Shown here one piece after another: positions 1 to 6,816 of a stretch of 7,534 nt of DNA; positions within the stretch are counted from its first letter, which is position 1, and every line of letters starts with the position of its first letter. The position numbers were made by a program, and so were the translations under genes. The stretch is from the NCBI GenBank assembly GCA_905211615.1, contig CAJMBB010000093.1, positions 1 to 7,534 of the forward strand. The letters run 5' to 3'. The DNA is from an uncultured Collinsella sp. (GTDB taxonomy: Bacteria; Actinomycetota; Coriobacteriia; Coriobacteriales; Coriobacteriaceae). The notes beneath the pieces are model-generated. The model searched no databases, had not been told where the DNA came from, and saw only the letters and a list, made by a program, of their open reading frames with translations.

Positions 1-16
1 TGCGAACCTCCAGTCC

Positions 17-33
17 GGACCGCCCCGCGGTCC
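17..33 (+). terminator. Short GC hairpin, possible weak terminator of an upstream gene
   Basis: A perfect 7-bp stem (GGACCGC at 17-23 with GCGGTCC at 27-33) closes on a 3-nt loop. It is followed by AACTTTCTG rather than a clean T-run. It could be the end of a gene left of the window or simply a hairpin in the pst leader. The poor T-tract keeps confidence low. Confidence 0.25.
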
Positions 34-89
34 AACTTTCTGTCCGCACCCCCTATTGGTGTAAAAGGTGCGCCATGTTCGGCGCTGGA

Positions 90-107
90 TTGTTATTCGT
101 TTGTAAA
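90..107 (+). promoter_or_regulatory. Pho-box-like direct repeat upstream of pstS
   Basis: Two related 7-mers, TTGTTAT (90-96) and TTGTAAA (101-107), lie exactly 11 bp apart with a 4-bp spacer. This is the geometry of the classical Pho box, two CTGTCAT-like heptamers separated by 4 bp, which binds PhoB/PhoP response regulators on one DNA face. The first four bases, TTGT, match in both copies. Its place about 145 bp before the first gene of a phosphate operon fits. No convincing -10 hexamer was found at the expected distance, and the regulator of this organism is unknown, so this is a positional and pattern-based inference. Confidence 0.35.
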
Positions 108-166
108 GGCCGTGCTGCGCTTGCGGTAAGGGTTTATCAAATGCCCGTAAGAAACCGCAGTTGGCG

Positions 167-225
167 CGGGTACTACCCGATCGGGGCCGTATCTTTCCAA
201 ACAGCAAAGCGGGCAGGGTGCCCGC
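167..225 (+). promoter_or_regulatory. Structured pstS leader with three palindromes
   Basis: Three compact palindromes precede pstS. The first is CGGGTA-C-TACCCG (167-179). The second is CCCGATCGGG (176-185), which shares four bases with the first. The third is a perfect 7-bp hairpin, GCGGGCA/TGCCCGC (209-215 and 219-225), with a GGG triloop that ends 15 nt before the Shine-Dalgarno sequence. A second copy of TGCCCG at 142-147 could also pair with 210-215, giving an alternative fold. The palindromes could be protein operators or mRNA structure controlling pstS translation. No known riboswitch class was recognised. Confidence 0.4.
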
Positions 226-250
226 GAGTTGCATGTATGAAAGGAAGATC

Positions 251-1189
251 ATGCTCGATCAGGCTTATTCTCGTCGTCAGTTCCTCGGCCTCGCTGGTGG
301 TCTTGCCAGCTTCGTGGGCCTCGGTCTCGTTGGTTGCGGCGGCTCCGGCGCATCCGACGCCGCCGACAAGGGTAGCGCCGCTGCTGCCGAGTCCGTCTCC
401 GGCGAGGTGACCTACGACGGTGCCTCCTCTTTCCAGGCTCTCGTCGAGGCCGCTGCCGAGAAGTTCATGGACGCCAACCCCGATGTCTCCGTCTCCGGCT
501 CGGGTAACGGTTCGGGCAAGGGCCTGACCGCTGTTGCCGCCGGCACCGTCACCATCGGCAACTCCGACGTCTTCGCCGAGACCAAGCTCGAGGCCGATCA
601 GGTCAAGAACCTCGTCGACAACGAGGTCGCCGTCGTGGGCATGGGTCCCGTCGTCTCCAAGAACGTCAAGGTCGACGATCTGTCCCTCGAGCAGCTCAAG
701 GGCATCTTCTCCGGCCAGATTACCAACTGGAAGGAGGTCGGCGGCGACGACGCCACCATCGTCGTCCTCAACCGCAAGGCCGGCTCCGGTACCCGCGCCA
801 CCTTCGAGGCCGCCGTCTTTGGCGACGAGACTGTCGACTTTAAGGGCGACGCCGAGCTCGACAAGTCCGGCGATGTCCAGACCCAGATGGCCAGCACCGA
901 CAACGCCATCTCCTACCTCGATTTCTCGCACTTTGATGACTCCAAGTTCAACGCCGTCAAGGTCGAGGGCGTGGAGCCCAAGAGCAAGAACGTCACCGAC
1001 GACTCCTTCAAGATTTGGGCTACCGAGCACATGTACTGCTCCAAGGACGCCGACGAGGCTACCAAGGCCTTCCTTGAGTTCATGCTTTCCGACGACGTCC
1101 AGGGCAAACTCGTCGAGGAACAGGGCTTTATCCCCGTCTCTGCCATGAAGGTCGTCAAGGACGCCAGCGGCAAGGTCTCTGCTAAATAA
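251..1189 (+). CDS. pstS: Phosphate ABC transporter substrate-binding lipoprotein PstS
   Basis: This is the extracellular phosphate-binding component of the PstSCAB importer, 312 aa. ATG 251 is chosen because AAGGAAG (241-247) sits just upstream and because the protein then begins directly with a signal peptide. ATG 233 and TTG 161 are in frame but would add an implausible leader. The signal contains S7-R8-R9-Q10-F11-L12, a twin-arginine (Tat) motif, then a hydrophobic stretch and the lipobox L26-V27-G28-C29. Cys29 is therefore the likely lipid anchor of a Tat-exported lipoprotein. A low-complexity Ala/Ser/Gly tether follows to about residue 50. Family signatures for phosphate binding are the Gly/Ser loop SGSGNGSGKG (82-91), NSD (104-106) and the hallmark RKAGSGTRATF (175-185). 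Codons are strongly C-ending, with Leu mostly CTC and Ser mostly TCC, more biased than in the genes behind it. This fits high expression. It is first in the operon, with pstC 25 nt downstream. Confidence 0.95.
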   Translation: MLDQAYSRRQFLGLAGGLASFVGLGLVGCGGSGASDAADKGSAAAAESVSGEVTYDGASSFQALVEAAAEKFMDANPDVSVSGSGNGSGKGLTAVAAGTVTIGNSDVFAETKLEADQVKNLVDNEVAVVGMGPVVSKNVKVDDLSLEQLKGIFSGQITNWKEVGGDDATIVVLNRKAGSGTRATFEAAVFGDETVDFKGDAELDKSGDVQTQMASTDNAISYLDFSHFDDSKFNAVKVEGVEPKSKNVTDDSFKIWATEHMYCSKDADEATKAFLEFMLSDDVQGKLVEEQGFIPVSAMKVVKDASGKVSAK

Positions 1190-1214
1190 GTAATCGCCCC
1201 CGGAAAGGTTTGCA

Positions 1215-2114
1215 ATGGCAAAACAGCTGCCAAAGCGCGACCTTGAGAACGTGGGCCTGGGCGTCACGGGCGCGTGCGTAGCGCTCGTGACGCTTGTCGT
1301 TGCCGCGCTCATCTTTATGGTCGCCCAAAAGGGCCTCTCGGCTTTTTTCAAGGACGGCGTTTCGGTCGTCGAGTTTTTTACCGGCACCAAGTGGGACCTG
1401 GCCAACACAGCCGAAAACGGCCTGCCCTATACCGGCGCCCTGCCCCTGATCGTCACCTCGTTTGCGGTCATGGTGCTCTCCACGCTTATCGCGCTGCCCA
1501 TCGCTATCGGCTCTGCCATCTTTGCGGTCGAGATCCAGCCTAAGTTTGGTTCCAAGGTCTTTCAGCCGCTTATTGAGCTTTTGACTGGTATTCCCTCGGT
1601 CGTCTTTGGTCTGATCGGTTTTCACGTGGTCGTCGGCCTTATGAAGAGCGTGAGCACAGGCCTGGGTATCCTGCCCGGTGCCATTGTGCTGGCCGTCATG
1701 ATCCTGCCGACGATGACCACGCTTTCGGTCGATGGCCTGCGCGCCGTGCCCGATAGCTACCGTCAGGGTTCGCTCGCGCTGGGTTACACCCGCTGGCAGA
1801 CCATCTGGCACGTGGTGCTCAAGTCCGCCATGCCGTCGCTCATGACTGCGGTCATCCTGGGTATGACCCGCGCCTTTGGCGAGACGCTCGCCGTGCGCAT
1901 GGTCATCGGCGGTATCGAGGCCATGCCGACGTCGCTGCTGTCGCCGACCTCGACCATCACCACCACGCTCACCACGTCCATGGCGGTCTATGCCGAGGGC
2001 TCGGCCCAGGACGATGTTTTGTGGGCGCTCGGTCTGCTGCTGATGGGCATGAGCCTCATCTTCATCCTGATCATCCACCTTATAGGCCGCAAGGGGGCGA
2101 AGGCTCGTGGCTAG
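1215..2114 (+). CDS. pstC: Phosphate ABC transporter permease PstC
   Basis: This is one of the two membrane subunits forming the phosphate channel, 299 aa, the usual size for PstC. The start ATG 1215 has GGAAAGG at 1202-1208. Predicted membrane segments by hydrophobicity lie at about 16-37, 75-104, 120-143, 152-172, 206-232 and 267-291. A hydrophilic external loop after the first segment carries FFTGTKWDLANTAENGLPYTGALPLI, shortened here only in description (residues 54-79), which is characteristic of PstC. The cytoplasmic EAA-type coupling loop, about residues 181-210, reads as a Pst-family version with LALGYTRWQTIWHVVLKSAM (187-206) and docks on PstB. RAFGETLAVRM (219-229) is another conserved PstC stretch. 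The end overlaps pstA by 8 nt, so the two permeases are probably translationally coupled. Confidence 0.95.
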   Translation: MAKQLPKRDLENVGLGVTGACVALVTLVVAALIFMVAQKGLSAFFKDGVSVVEFFTGTKWDLANTAENGLPYTGALPLIVTSFAVMVLSTLIALPIAIGSAIFAVEIQPKFGSKVFQPLIELLTGIPSVVFGLIGFHVVVGLMKSVSTGLGILPGAIVLAVMILPTMTTLSVDGLRAVPDSYRQGSLALGYTRWQTIWHVVLKSAMPSLMTAVILGMTRAFGETLAVRMVIGGIEAMPTSLLSPTSTITTTLTTSMAVYAEGSAQDDVLWALGLLLMGMSLIFILIIHLIGRKGAKARG

Positions 2115-3033
2115 CACGCGCATCCACATCGACGAGGCGAGACTCGGGCGTGTCCAAAAGCAGGACCGCATCGCCACGGGCGTGCTGACGGCGATCGCCG
2201 CCATCGTCATGCTCATCGTCATCTCCATGGTGGCCTACATCCTGTTCGAGGGTATTTCGACGCTGCTTAAGCCGGGCTTCCTCACGCAGCCCGCGCGTGC
2301 CAACGGAACCCAGGGCGGCGTACTCTATCAGCTGTTCGACTCGTTCTATCTGCTACTGATCACCCTGGTCATCTCGGTGCCCATCAGTCTGGGCGGAGCG
2401 GTCTTCCTGGTTGAGTACGCGCCGAACGGCCCTATCCGCGACATCGCCTCTACCGCCATCGAGACGCTGTCCTCGCTGCCTTCCATCGTCGTCGGCATGT
2501 TCGGCTTTCTGGTGTTCTCGGTACAGCTGGGCTGGAAGTACTCCATCATCTCCGGCGCCGTCGCGCTCACCATGTTCAACATTCCCATCCTGGTGCGCGT
2601 GATTCAGCAGGCGCTCGAGGACGTGCCGCAGGCCCAGCGCGATGCGTGCCTGGCCATGGGCCTCACCCGCTGGGAGGCCACGCTGCACATCCTAATCCCC
2701 GAGGCCATGTCCGCCATCGTGACCGGCATCGTGCTTTCGGCCGGCCGTGTGTTTGGCGAGGCCGCAGCACTGCTTTTTACTTCGGGTATGAGCTCGCCGG
2801 TTCGCCTGAACTTCTTGAGCTTTAACCTGTCGAGCCCCACCTGCGCTTGGAACGTGTTCCGCCCCGGCGAGTCGCTCGCCGTGCACATCTACAAGATCTA
2901 TGGCGAGGGCAGCCCCGAGGCCCAGCAGATTGTCTGGGGCACCGCGGCACTGCTGATGATCTGTGTGCTGCTGTTTAACGTAGTTGCCCGTATCGTGGGC
3001 AAGCAACTGGCAAGGAAGATGACGGCCGAATGA
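2107..3033 (+). CDS. pstA: Phosphate ABC transporter permease PstA
   Basis: This is the second channel subunit, 308 aa, pairing with PstC in the membrane. The start is GTG 2107 inside the end of pstC. A purine-rich AAGGGGGCG about 8 nt before it serves as ribosome-binding site, and no ATG fits better. Membrane segments appear at about 22-48, 79-103, 117-138, 148-166, 202-224 and 274-296. The EAA-type coupling loop spans about 176-204 and includes ACLAMGLTRWEATLHILIPE (180-199). Typical PstA text includes SLGGAVFLVEYAP (94-106) and ETLSSLPSIVVGMFGFLVF (119-137). The SPTCAWNVFRPGESLAVHIY segment (243-262) matches the PstA region where members read as a periplasmic loop before the last helix. 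The stop overlaps the pstB start as ATGA. Confidence 0.95.
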   Translation: MASTRIHIDEARLGRVQKQDRIATGVLTAIAAIVMLIVISMVAYILFEGISTLLKPGFLTQPARANGTQGGVLYQLFDSFYLLLITLVISVPISLGGAVFLVEYAPNGPIRDIASTAIETLSSLPSIVVGMFGFLVFSVQLGWKYSIISGAVALTMFNIPILVRVIQQALEDVPQAQRDACLAMGLTRWEATLHILIPEAMSAIVTGIVLSAGRVFGEAAALLFTSGMSSPVRLNFLSFNLSSPTCAWNVFRPGESLAVHIYKIYGEGSPEAQQIVWGTAALLMICVLLFNVVARIVGKQLARKMTAE

Positions 3034-3902
3034 GCGAGATGAATGTAACGCCCGCAACCGAAGCGGCATCGTCCGACACCCAGGACTTCTTGTCGAGCGT
3101 GGGGGAGAACGAGAAGCGCGTGCGCGTGAGCGGCAAGGCCGTGAGCGACGAGGTCGTGCTCTCCACCAAGGACGTCAGCGTGTACTATGGCGACCACCAT
3201 GCACTGCACAATACGTCGCTCGACTTCCACAAGGGCGAGATCACGGCGCTCATCGGGCCTTCGGGCTGCGGTAAGTCGACCTTCTTGCGTAGCCTCAACC
3301 TCATGAATCGCGAGATTCGCGGCTGCCGCGTGGAGGGCGAGATCAACTATCGCGGGCGCAACGTGAACACCAAGACCGAAAACACCTACGAGCTGCGCCG
3401 TTCCATTGGCATGGTGTTCCAGCAGCCCAACCCGTTCCGCAAGTCCATTCGCGACAACATCACGTTTGCGCCCAAGCGCCACGGCATCACCGACCGCGAC
3501 GAGCTCGACCGCATGGTCGAGGAAAGCCTGCGCGGCGCGGCGCTTTGGGACGAGGTCAAGGACAAGCTCGACAAGAGCGCCTATGCGCTTTCGGGCGGCC
3601 AGCAGCAGCGTCTGTGCATTGCGCGCACGCTGGCGCTCAACCCCGACGTGATCCTGTTTGACGAGCCCTGCTCGGCGCTCGACCCCATCTCGACGCTGGC
3701 GATCGAAGACCTCATGTCGTCGATCGTTGCCGACCGCGCCATCGTCATCGTGACGCACAACATGGAGCAGGCGTCGCGTGTGTCCAACCGCACGGCGTTC
3801 TTCTACATGGGCGATATGGTCGAGTACGACGAGACTGACGAGATTTTCCAACGGCCCAAGGATAAGCGGCTGAATGATTACCTCACCGGCATGTTCTCCT
3901 AG
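3030..3902 (+). CDS. pstB: Phosphate ABC transporter ATP-binding protein PstB
   Basis: This is the cytoplasmic ATPase that powers phosphate import, 290 aa. It has all ABC motifs: Walker A GPSGCGKST (76-84), Q-loop FQQPNPF (130-136), signature LSGGQQQR (188-195), Walker B VILFDE (208-212 for the core ILFDE), D-loop SALDPIST (215-222) and switch His243 in VTHN. DEPCSALDPIST is a typical PstB string with Cys in place of the usual Thr. ATG 3030 overlaps the pstA stop (ATGA), and AAGGAAG lies 11 nt upstream, slightly far. The first 40 or so residues are polar and outside the ABC fold, so the protein is about 35 aa longer than the common 250-260 aa PstB. GTG 3141 would give 253 aa and is an alternative start, with a weak ribosome-binding site. 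A terminator follows and no phoU is seen. Confidence 0.94.
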   Translation: MSEMNVTPATEAASSDTQDFLSSVGENEKRVRVSGKAVSDEVVLSTKDVSVYYGDHHALHNTSLDFHKGEITALIGPSGCGKSTFLRSLNLMNREIRGCRVEGEINYRGRNVNTKTENTYELRRSIGMVFQQPNPFRKSIRDNITFAPKRHGITDRDELDRMVEESLRGAALWDEVKDKLDKSAYALSGGQQQRLCIARTLALNPDVILFDEPCSALDPISTLAIEDLMSSIVADRAIVIVTHNMEQASRVSNRTAFFYMGDMVEYDETDEIFQRPKDKRLNDYLTGMFS

Positions 3903-3957
3903 TCCGGGACATGCTTGAGGCCCGCGGTGGCCACGGTCGCCACGGGACTGATTGGAG

Positions 3958-3995
3958 AGGCGGGTCATCTCTTGTGGGAGATGGCCCGCCTTTTT
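3958..3995 (+). terminator. Intrinsic terminator of the pst operon
   Basis: A 14-bp stem pairs 3958-3971 with 3978-3991, all Watson-Crick except one T-G pair, around the 6-nt loop TTGTGG. It is followed directly by TTTTT (3991-3995). It lies 56 nt after the pstB stop and has no gene between, so it closes the pstSCAB transcript. A second, bulged GC hairpin occurs just upstream at about 3921-3946. Confidence 0.9.
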
Positions 3996-4013
3996 GCTCT
4001 GCGACCGAAACGA

Positions 4014-4046
4014 CCGCCACAAAGGGGACAGGCGCCTTCGTGGTGG
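4014..4046. repeat. Imperfect 12-bp inverted repeat, REP-like candidate
   Basis: CCGCCACAAAGG (4014-4025) pairs with CCTTCGTGGTGG (4035-4046), with one A-C mismatch and one G-T pair, around the 9-nt loop GGACAGGCG. It sits between the pst terminator and the next promoter, outside any gene and not followed by a T-run, so it does not look like a second terminator. Its form, a GC-rich imperfect hairpin in an intergenic gap, suggests a dispersed repetitive extragenic palindrome. No second copy is present in this window. Confidence 0.4.
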
Positions 4047-4072
4047 TTTGGGGTGGGGCTCGCTGCTATCAT
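4044..4072 (+). promoter_or_regulatory. Probable promoter of the ABC-F/HAD unit (extended -10)
   Basis: TATCAT at 4067-4072 matches the -10 consensus in five of six positions and is preceded by TGC, giving the extended -10 pattern TGnTATCAT. Seventeen bases upstream, TGGTTT (4044-4049) is a weak -35, as is common with extended -10 promoters. Transcription would start near 4079, leaving a leader of about 30 nt before the ATG at 4108. The preceding terminator makes a promoter here necessary unless transcription reads through. Confidence 0.5.
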
Positions 4073-4107
4073 GGACAACGTTGAATTTCTACGAAGGAGC
4101 AGGGCAT

Positions 4108-5959
4108 ATGGCGATTCTTTTGGGATGCGATTCCGTCAGCCTAGAGTTTCCCACCAAGCATATTTTCGATAGCGTGACGCTCGGCGTGGGCGAGGGCGAC
4201 CGTATTGGTATTGTCGGCAAAAACGGCGACGGCAAGTCGACGCTGCTGAGTGTGCTCGCCGGCACGCTGGAGCCCGATGACGGACGCGTGACGCACCGCC
4301 GCGGCACGACGATTGGATTGCTCGGCCAAAAGGACAACCTGGTCGATACCGATACCGTGCATCATGCCGTCGTGGGCGACACGCCCGAGTACGAGTGGGC
4401 GTCGAGCCCCCGCACGCGCCAGATCCTCGCCGGCCTCATTAGCGATGTGCCTTGGGAGGGCACGGTGGGCGAGCTTTCGGGCGGTCAGCGCCGTCGCGTG
4501 GACCTCGCGCGCCTGCTGATCGGCGACTACGACGTGCTCATGCTCGACGAGCCCACCAACCACCTGGACATGCGTACCATCAACTGGCTCGCGCGCCATC
4601 TTAAGGCCCGCTGGCAGCGCGGTCAGGGCGCGATGCTCGTGGTCACGCACGACCGCTGGTTCTTGGACGAGGTTTGCACCAGTATGTGGGAGGTCCACGA
4701 CGGCCAGGTCGACCCCTTCGAGGGCGGTTACTCCGCATATATCCTGCAGCGCGTGGAGCGCGACCGCATGGCCGCGGTTACCGAGGAGCGCCGTCGCAAC
4801 ATGGCACGCAAGGAGCTCGCGTGGCTGAGCCGCGGTGCCCAGGCTCGTTCCACCAAACCCAAGTTTCGTGTGGATGCCGCTCATCGCCGACGTGCCGCCC
4901 GTACGTGACGAGCTGGAGCTCAAGCGCCTAGCCGTGAGCCGCCTGGGCAAGCAGGTCATCGATGTGGTCGACGTGGACGCCGGCTATGCGGATACCGATG
5001 GCGCGCCCAAGCAGGTGCTCACCGATGTGACCTGGCTCATTGGTGCGGGCGACCGCTATGGTCTTTTGGGCGAGAACGGCGCCGGCAAGTCTACACTGCT
5101 TGACGTGATTCAGGGCAAGATCGCGCCCCTGCGCGGCCGCGTGAAGATTGGCCAGACGGTGCGCTTTGGCGTGCTGTCGCAGCAGCTCGAGGAGCTCGAG
5201 CCCTACATGGGCGACACAATCCGCGAGGTGCTCGGCAACTATAAAAAGTACTACGTCATCGATGGCAAGGAGACCTCGCCCGAGAAGCTCTGCGAGCGCC
5301 TGGGCTTTACGACTCAGCAGCTCTGGAGCCGTATCGGCGATCTTTCGGGCGGTCAACGCCGTCGCCTGTCGCTGCTGCTGACGATTCTGGACGAGCCCAA
5401 CGTGCTCATCCTGGACGAGCCGGGCAACGACCTGGATACCGACATGCTCGCGATTGTCGAGGACCTGCTGGACGGCTGGCCCGGCACGCTGATCCTGGTG
5501 ACGCACGATCGCTTTTTGATGGAGCGCGTGACCGACCAACAGTGGGCACTGCTCGATGGCCATCTGACGCATATGCCCGGCGGCGTGGACCAGTACCTGC
5601 GCCTGTGCAACGCTACCGCCGAGGGCGAGCCCGTGGGCGCGCCGAGCGCTAAGACCGGCACGTTTGACACCGGTGCCGCGGCGGCTGCGGCCGAAAAGCC
5701 CAAGTCGAGCGGTCAGCCCAACGGACTGTCCAACGCCGAGCGTCAGAAGCTCCGCCGCGAGGTGAGCTCGCTCGAGCGCAAGATGGAGACGCAGCGCGCC
5801 CGCGTGGAGGAGGCCGAGGCCGCCATGGCCCAGGTCGACCCCACCAACTACACGGCGCTGGGCGAGCAGCAGGCAAAGATCGACGAGGCTCACGCCGCCA
5901 TGGACGAGCTGGAGATGGCGTGGCTCGAGGCGAGCGAAAAGCTCGAGGGCGAGGAGTAA
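4108..5959 (+). pseudogene. ABC-F family ATPase (Uup/EttA-like), frameshifted in the inter-domain linker
   Basis: ABC-F proteins are soluble twin-ATPase factors without membrane domains. They bind the ribosome and relieve stalling or protect it from antibiotics. The start is ATG 4108, with AAGGAG at 4094-4099. The first frame encodes a complete domain: Walker A GKNGDGKST (37-45), signature LSGGQRRR (123-130), Walker B through DEPTNHLD (147-154) and His181. It then enters the basic linker ending KPKFRVDA (250-257). After 4878 this frame loses family resemblance and stops at TGA 4906. The family text resumes as LIADVPPVRDELEL one base out of phase from 4880. The second domain is intact: GENGAGKST (5069-5095), LSGGQRRR, DEPGNDLD and switch His, then an Ala-rich linker and a charged coiled-coil tail as in Uup. 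Skipping one base would give 616 aa, a normal length. The shift may be a real mutation or a sequence error. In NBD2 the usual Thr of DEPTNDLD is Gly. Confidence 0.85.
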
Positions 5960-5965
5960 ACGAGG

Positions 5966-6736
5966 ATGATCAAAGCCGCGTTTTTCGATATCGACGGCAC
6001 ACTGCTGAGTTTTAAGACCCACCGGATTCCGGCGTCGGCGCAGCAGGTGCTCGACAGCTTTCACGAGCAGGGGATCGCGTGCGTGATTGCTACGGGTCGC
6101 CCGACCTACCAGATGCCCGATTGGCTGTTCGACCTGGGCTGGGATGCGTACATTACGCTCTCGGGCCAGCATTGCTTTGATGCCGAGGGGGTTTACCGCA
6201 GCTGTCCGATTGATCCGGACGACGTTGCGGTGATCGTGGACCAGGTGGCGCAGGGGTGCTATGACTCGCTGTGCATGCAGGGCGAGAACTCGTTTGTGAA
6301 CCGCCTGTCCGAGCGCGTGGTGACGGCTGGCAGCAACGCGGGAATCGTCTACCACGAGGAGCCGTTTGAGCACGCCTTTGACGCGCCGGTCTACCAGTTT
6401 TGCGCCTTTGTGGACCCGGCCGACGAGCATATCGTGACCGATGCCGTGTCGCATTCGCTCACCACGCGCTGGTGTGACCTGTTCTGCGACATTATTCCCG
6501 CTAACGGCGGCAAGGACCTGGGCGTGGCGGCGACGCTGGAGCGCCTGGGCATCGACGCGAGCGAGGCGATTGCCTTTGGCGACGGCGAGAACGACCTGTC
6601 GATGTTCTCGGCCGTGGGCACAAGTGTGGCCATGGGCAACGCGCAGGAGACCGTGAAGGCCGCAGCGACCTACGTAACGACCGCCGTGGACGACGACGGC
6701 ATCTACAACGCCGCGAAGCACTTTGGATTGATGTAA
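5966..6736 (+). CDS. Cof-type HAD-IIB family hydrolase (sugar or nucleotide phosphatase-like)
   Basis: This is a cytoplasmic Mg-dependent phosphatase of the haloacid dehalogenase superfamily, 256 aa, a usual size for the Cof/YbiV/YidA group. Motif I is DIDGTL (8-13), with nucleophile Asp8 and general acid Asp10. Motif II is Thr43 in ATGR. Motif III is Lys183, and motif IV is GDGEND (205-210), binding Mg through Asp206 and Asp210. A C2-type cap domain lies between about 80 and 180, which places it in subclass IIB. Substrates of such proteins are often sugar phosphates, nucleotides or cofactor phosphates and cannot be read from the sequence. ATG 5966 lies 6 nt after the ABC-F stop, and GAGGAG (5951-5956) inside the end of that gene is its ribosome-binding site. 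The two genes are therefore probably cotranscribed and coupled. A terminator follows. Confidence 0.9.
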   Translation: MIKAAFFDIDGTLLSFKTHRIPASAQQVLDSFHEQGIACVIATGRPTYQMPDWLFDLGWDAYITLSGQHCFDAEGVYRSCPIDPDDVAVIVDQVAQGCYDSLCMQGENSFVNRLSERVVTAGSNAGIVYHEEPFEHAFDAPVYQFCAFVDPADEHIVTDAVSHSLTTRWCDLFCDIIPANGGKDLGVAATLERLGIDASEAIAFGDGENDLSMFSAVGTSVAMGNAQETVKAAATYVTTAVDDDGIYNAAKHFGLM

Positions 6737-6758
6737 CTGCGGGCCGGCACCCGGCGCC

Positions 6759-6795
6759 TGGGGACACTCCTTGCGGGGCGTCCCCATTTTGTTTT
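6759..6795 (+). terminator. Intrinsic terminator after the HAD phosphatase gene
   Basis: TGGGGAC (6759-6765) pairs with GTCCCCA (6780-6786). Inside, after one A-C mismatch, CTCC pairs with GGGG (6767-6770 with 6775-6778, one T-G pair) around a TTGC tetraloop. The stem is followed by TTTTGTTTT (6787-6795). It lies 22 nt after the stop codon and separates the ABC-F/HAD unit from the regulator gene. Confidence 0.85.
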
Positions 6796-6816
6796 CGTCC
6801 CGCACGTTTTGTGAAA

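Noticed and set aside
161..250. Upstream extension of pstS from TTG 161 or ATG 233
   Set aside because: The Tat signal begins naturally at ATG 251 behind a good Shine-Dalgarno site, and the extra residues cover leader hairpins.
75..410. A 111-codon + strand frame in the pst leader
   Set aside because: Most of it overlaps the start of pstS in another frame, and it shows no family resemblance or ribosome-binding site.
173..1408. A 411-codon minus-strand frame opposite pstS
   Set aside because: It is a repetitive Gly/Asp/Leu/Val-rich mirror of the strongly biased pstS codons and has no recognisable domain.
1182..4022. Long minus-strand frames (348 and 374 codons) opposite pstC and pstB
   Set aside because: They are low-complexity His/Arg/Asp-rich translations typical of antisense frames, and the sense-strand genes are certain.
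3915..4107. Upstream extension of the ABC-F frame and a short frame through the terminator
   Set aside because: ATG 4108 has a strong ribosome-binding site, and the translation upstream is unlike the family and crosses the pst terminator.
4835..4905. Programmed +1 frameshifting as the cause of the split ABC-F gene
   Set aside because: No stop codon or rare-codon slippery site lies at the junction, and no stimulatory element was recognised. A simple indel explains it better, though it is not excluded.
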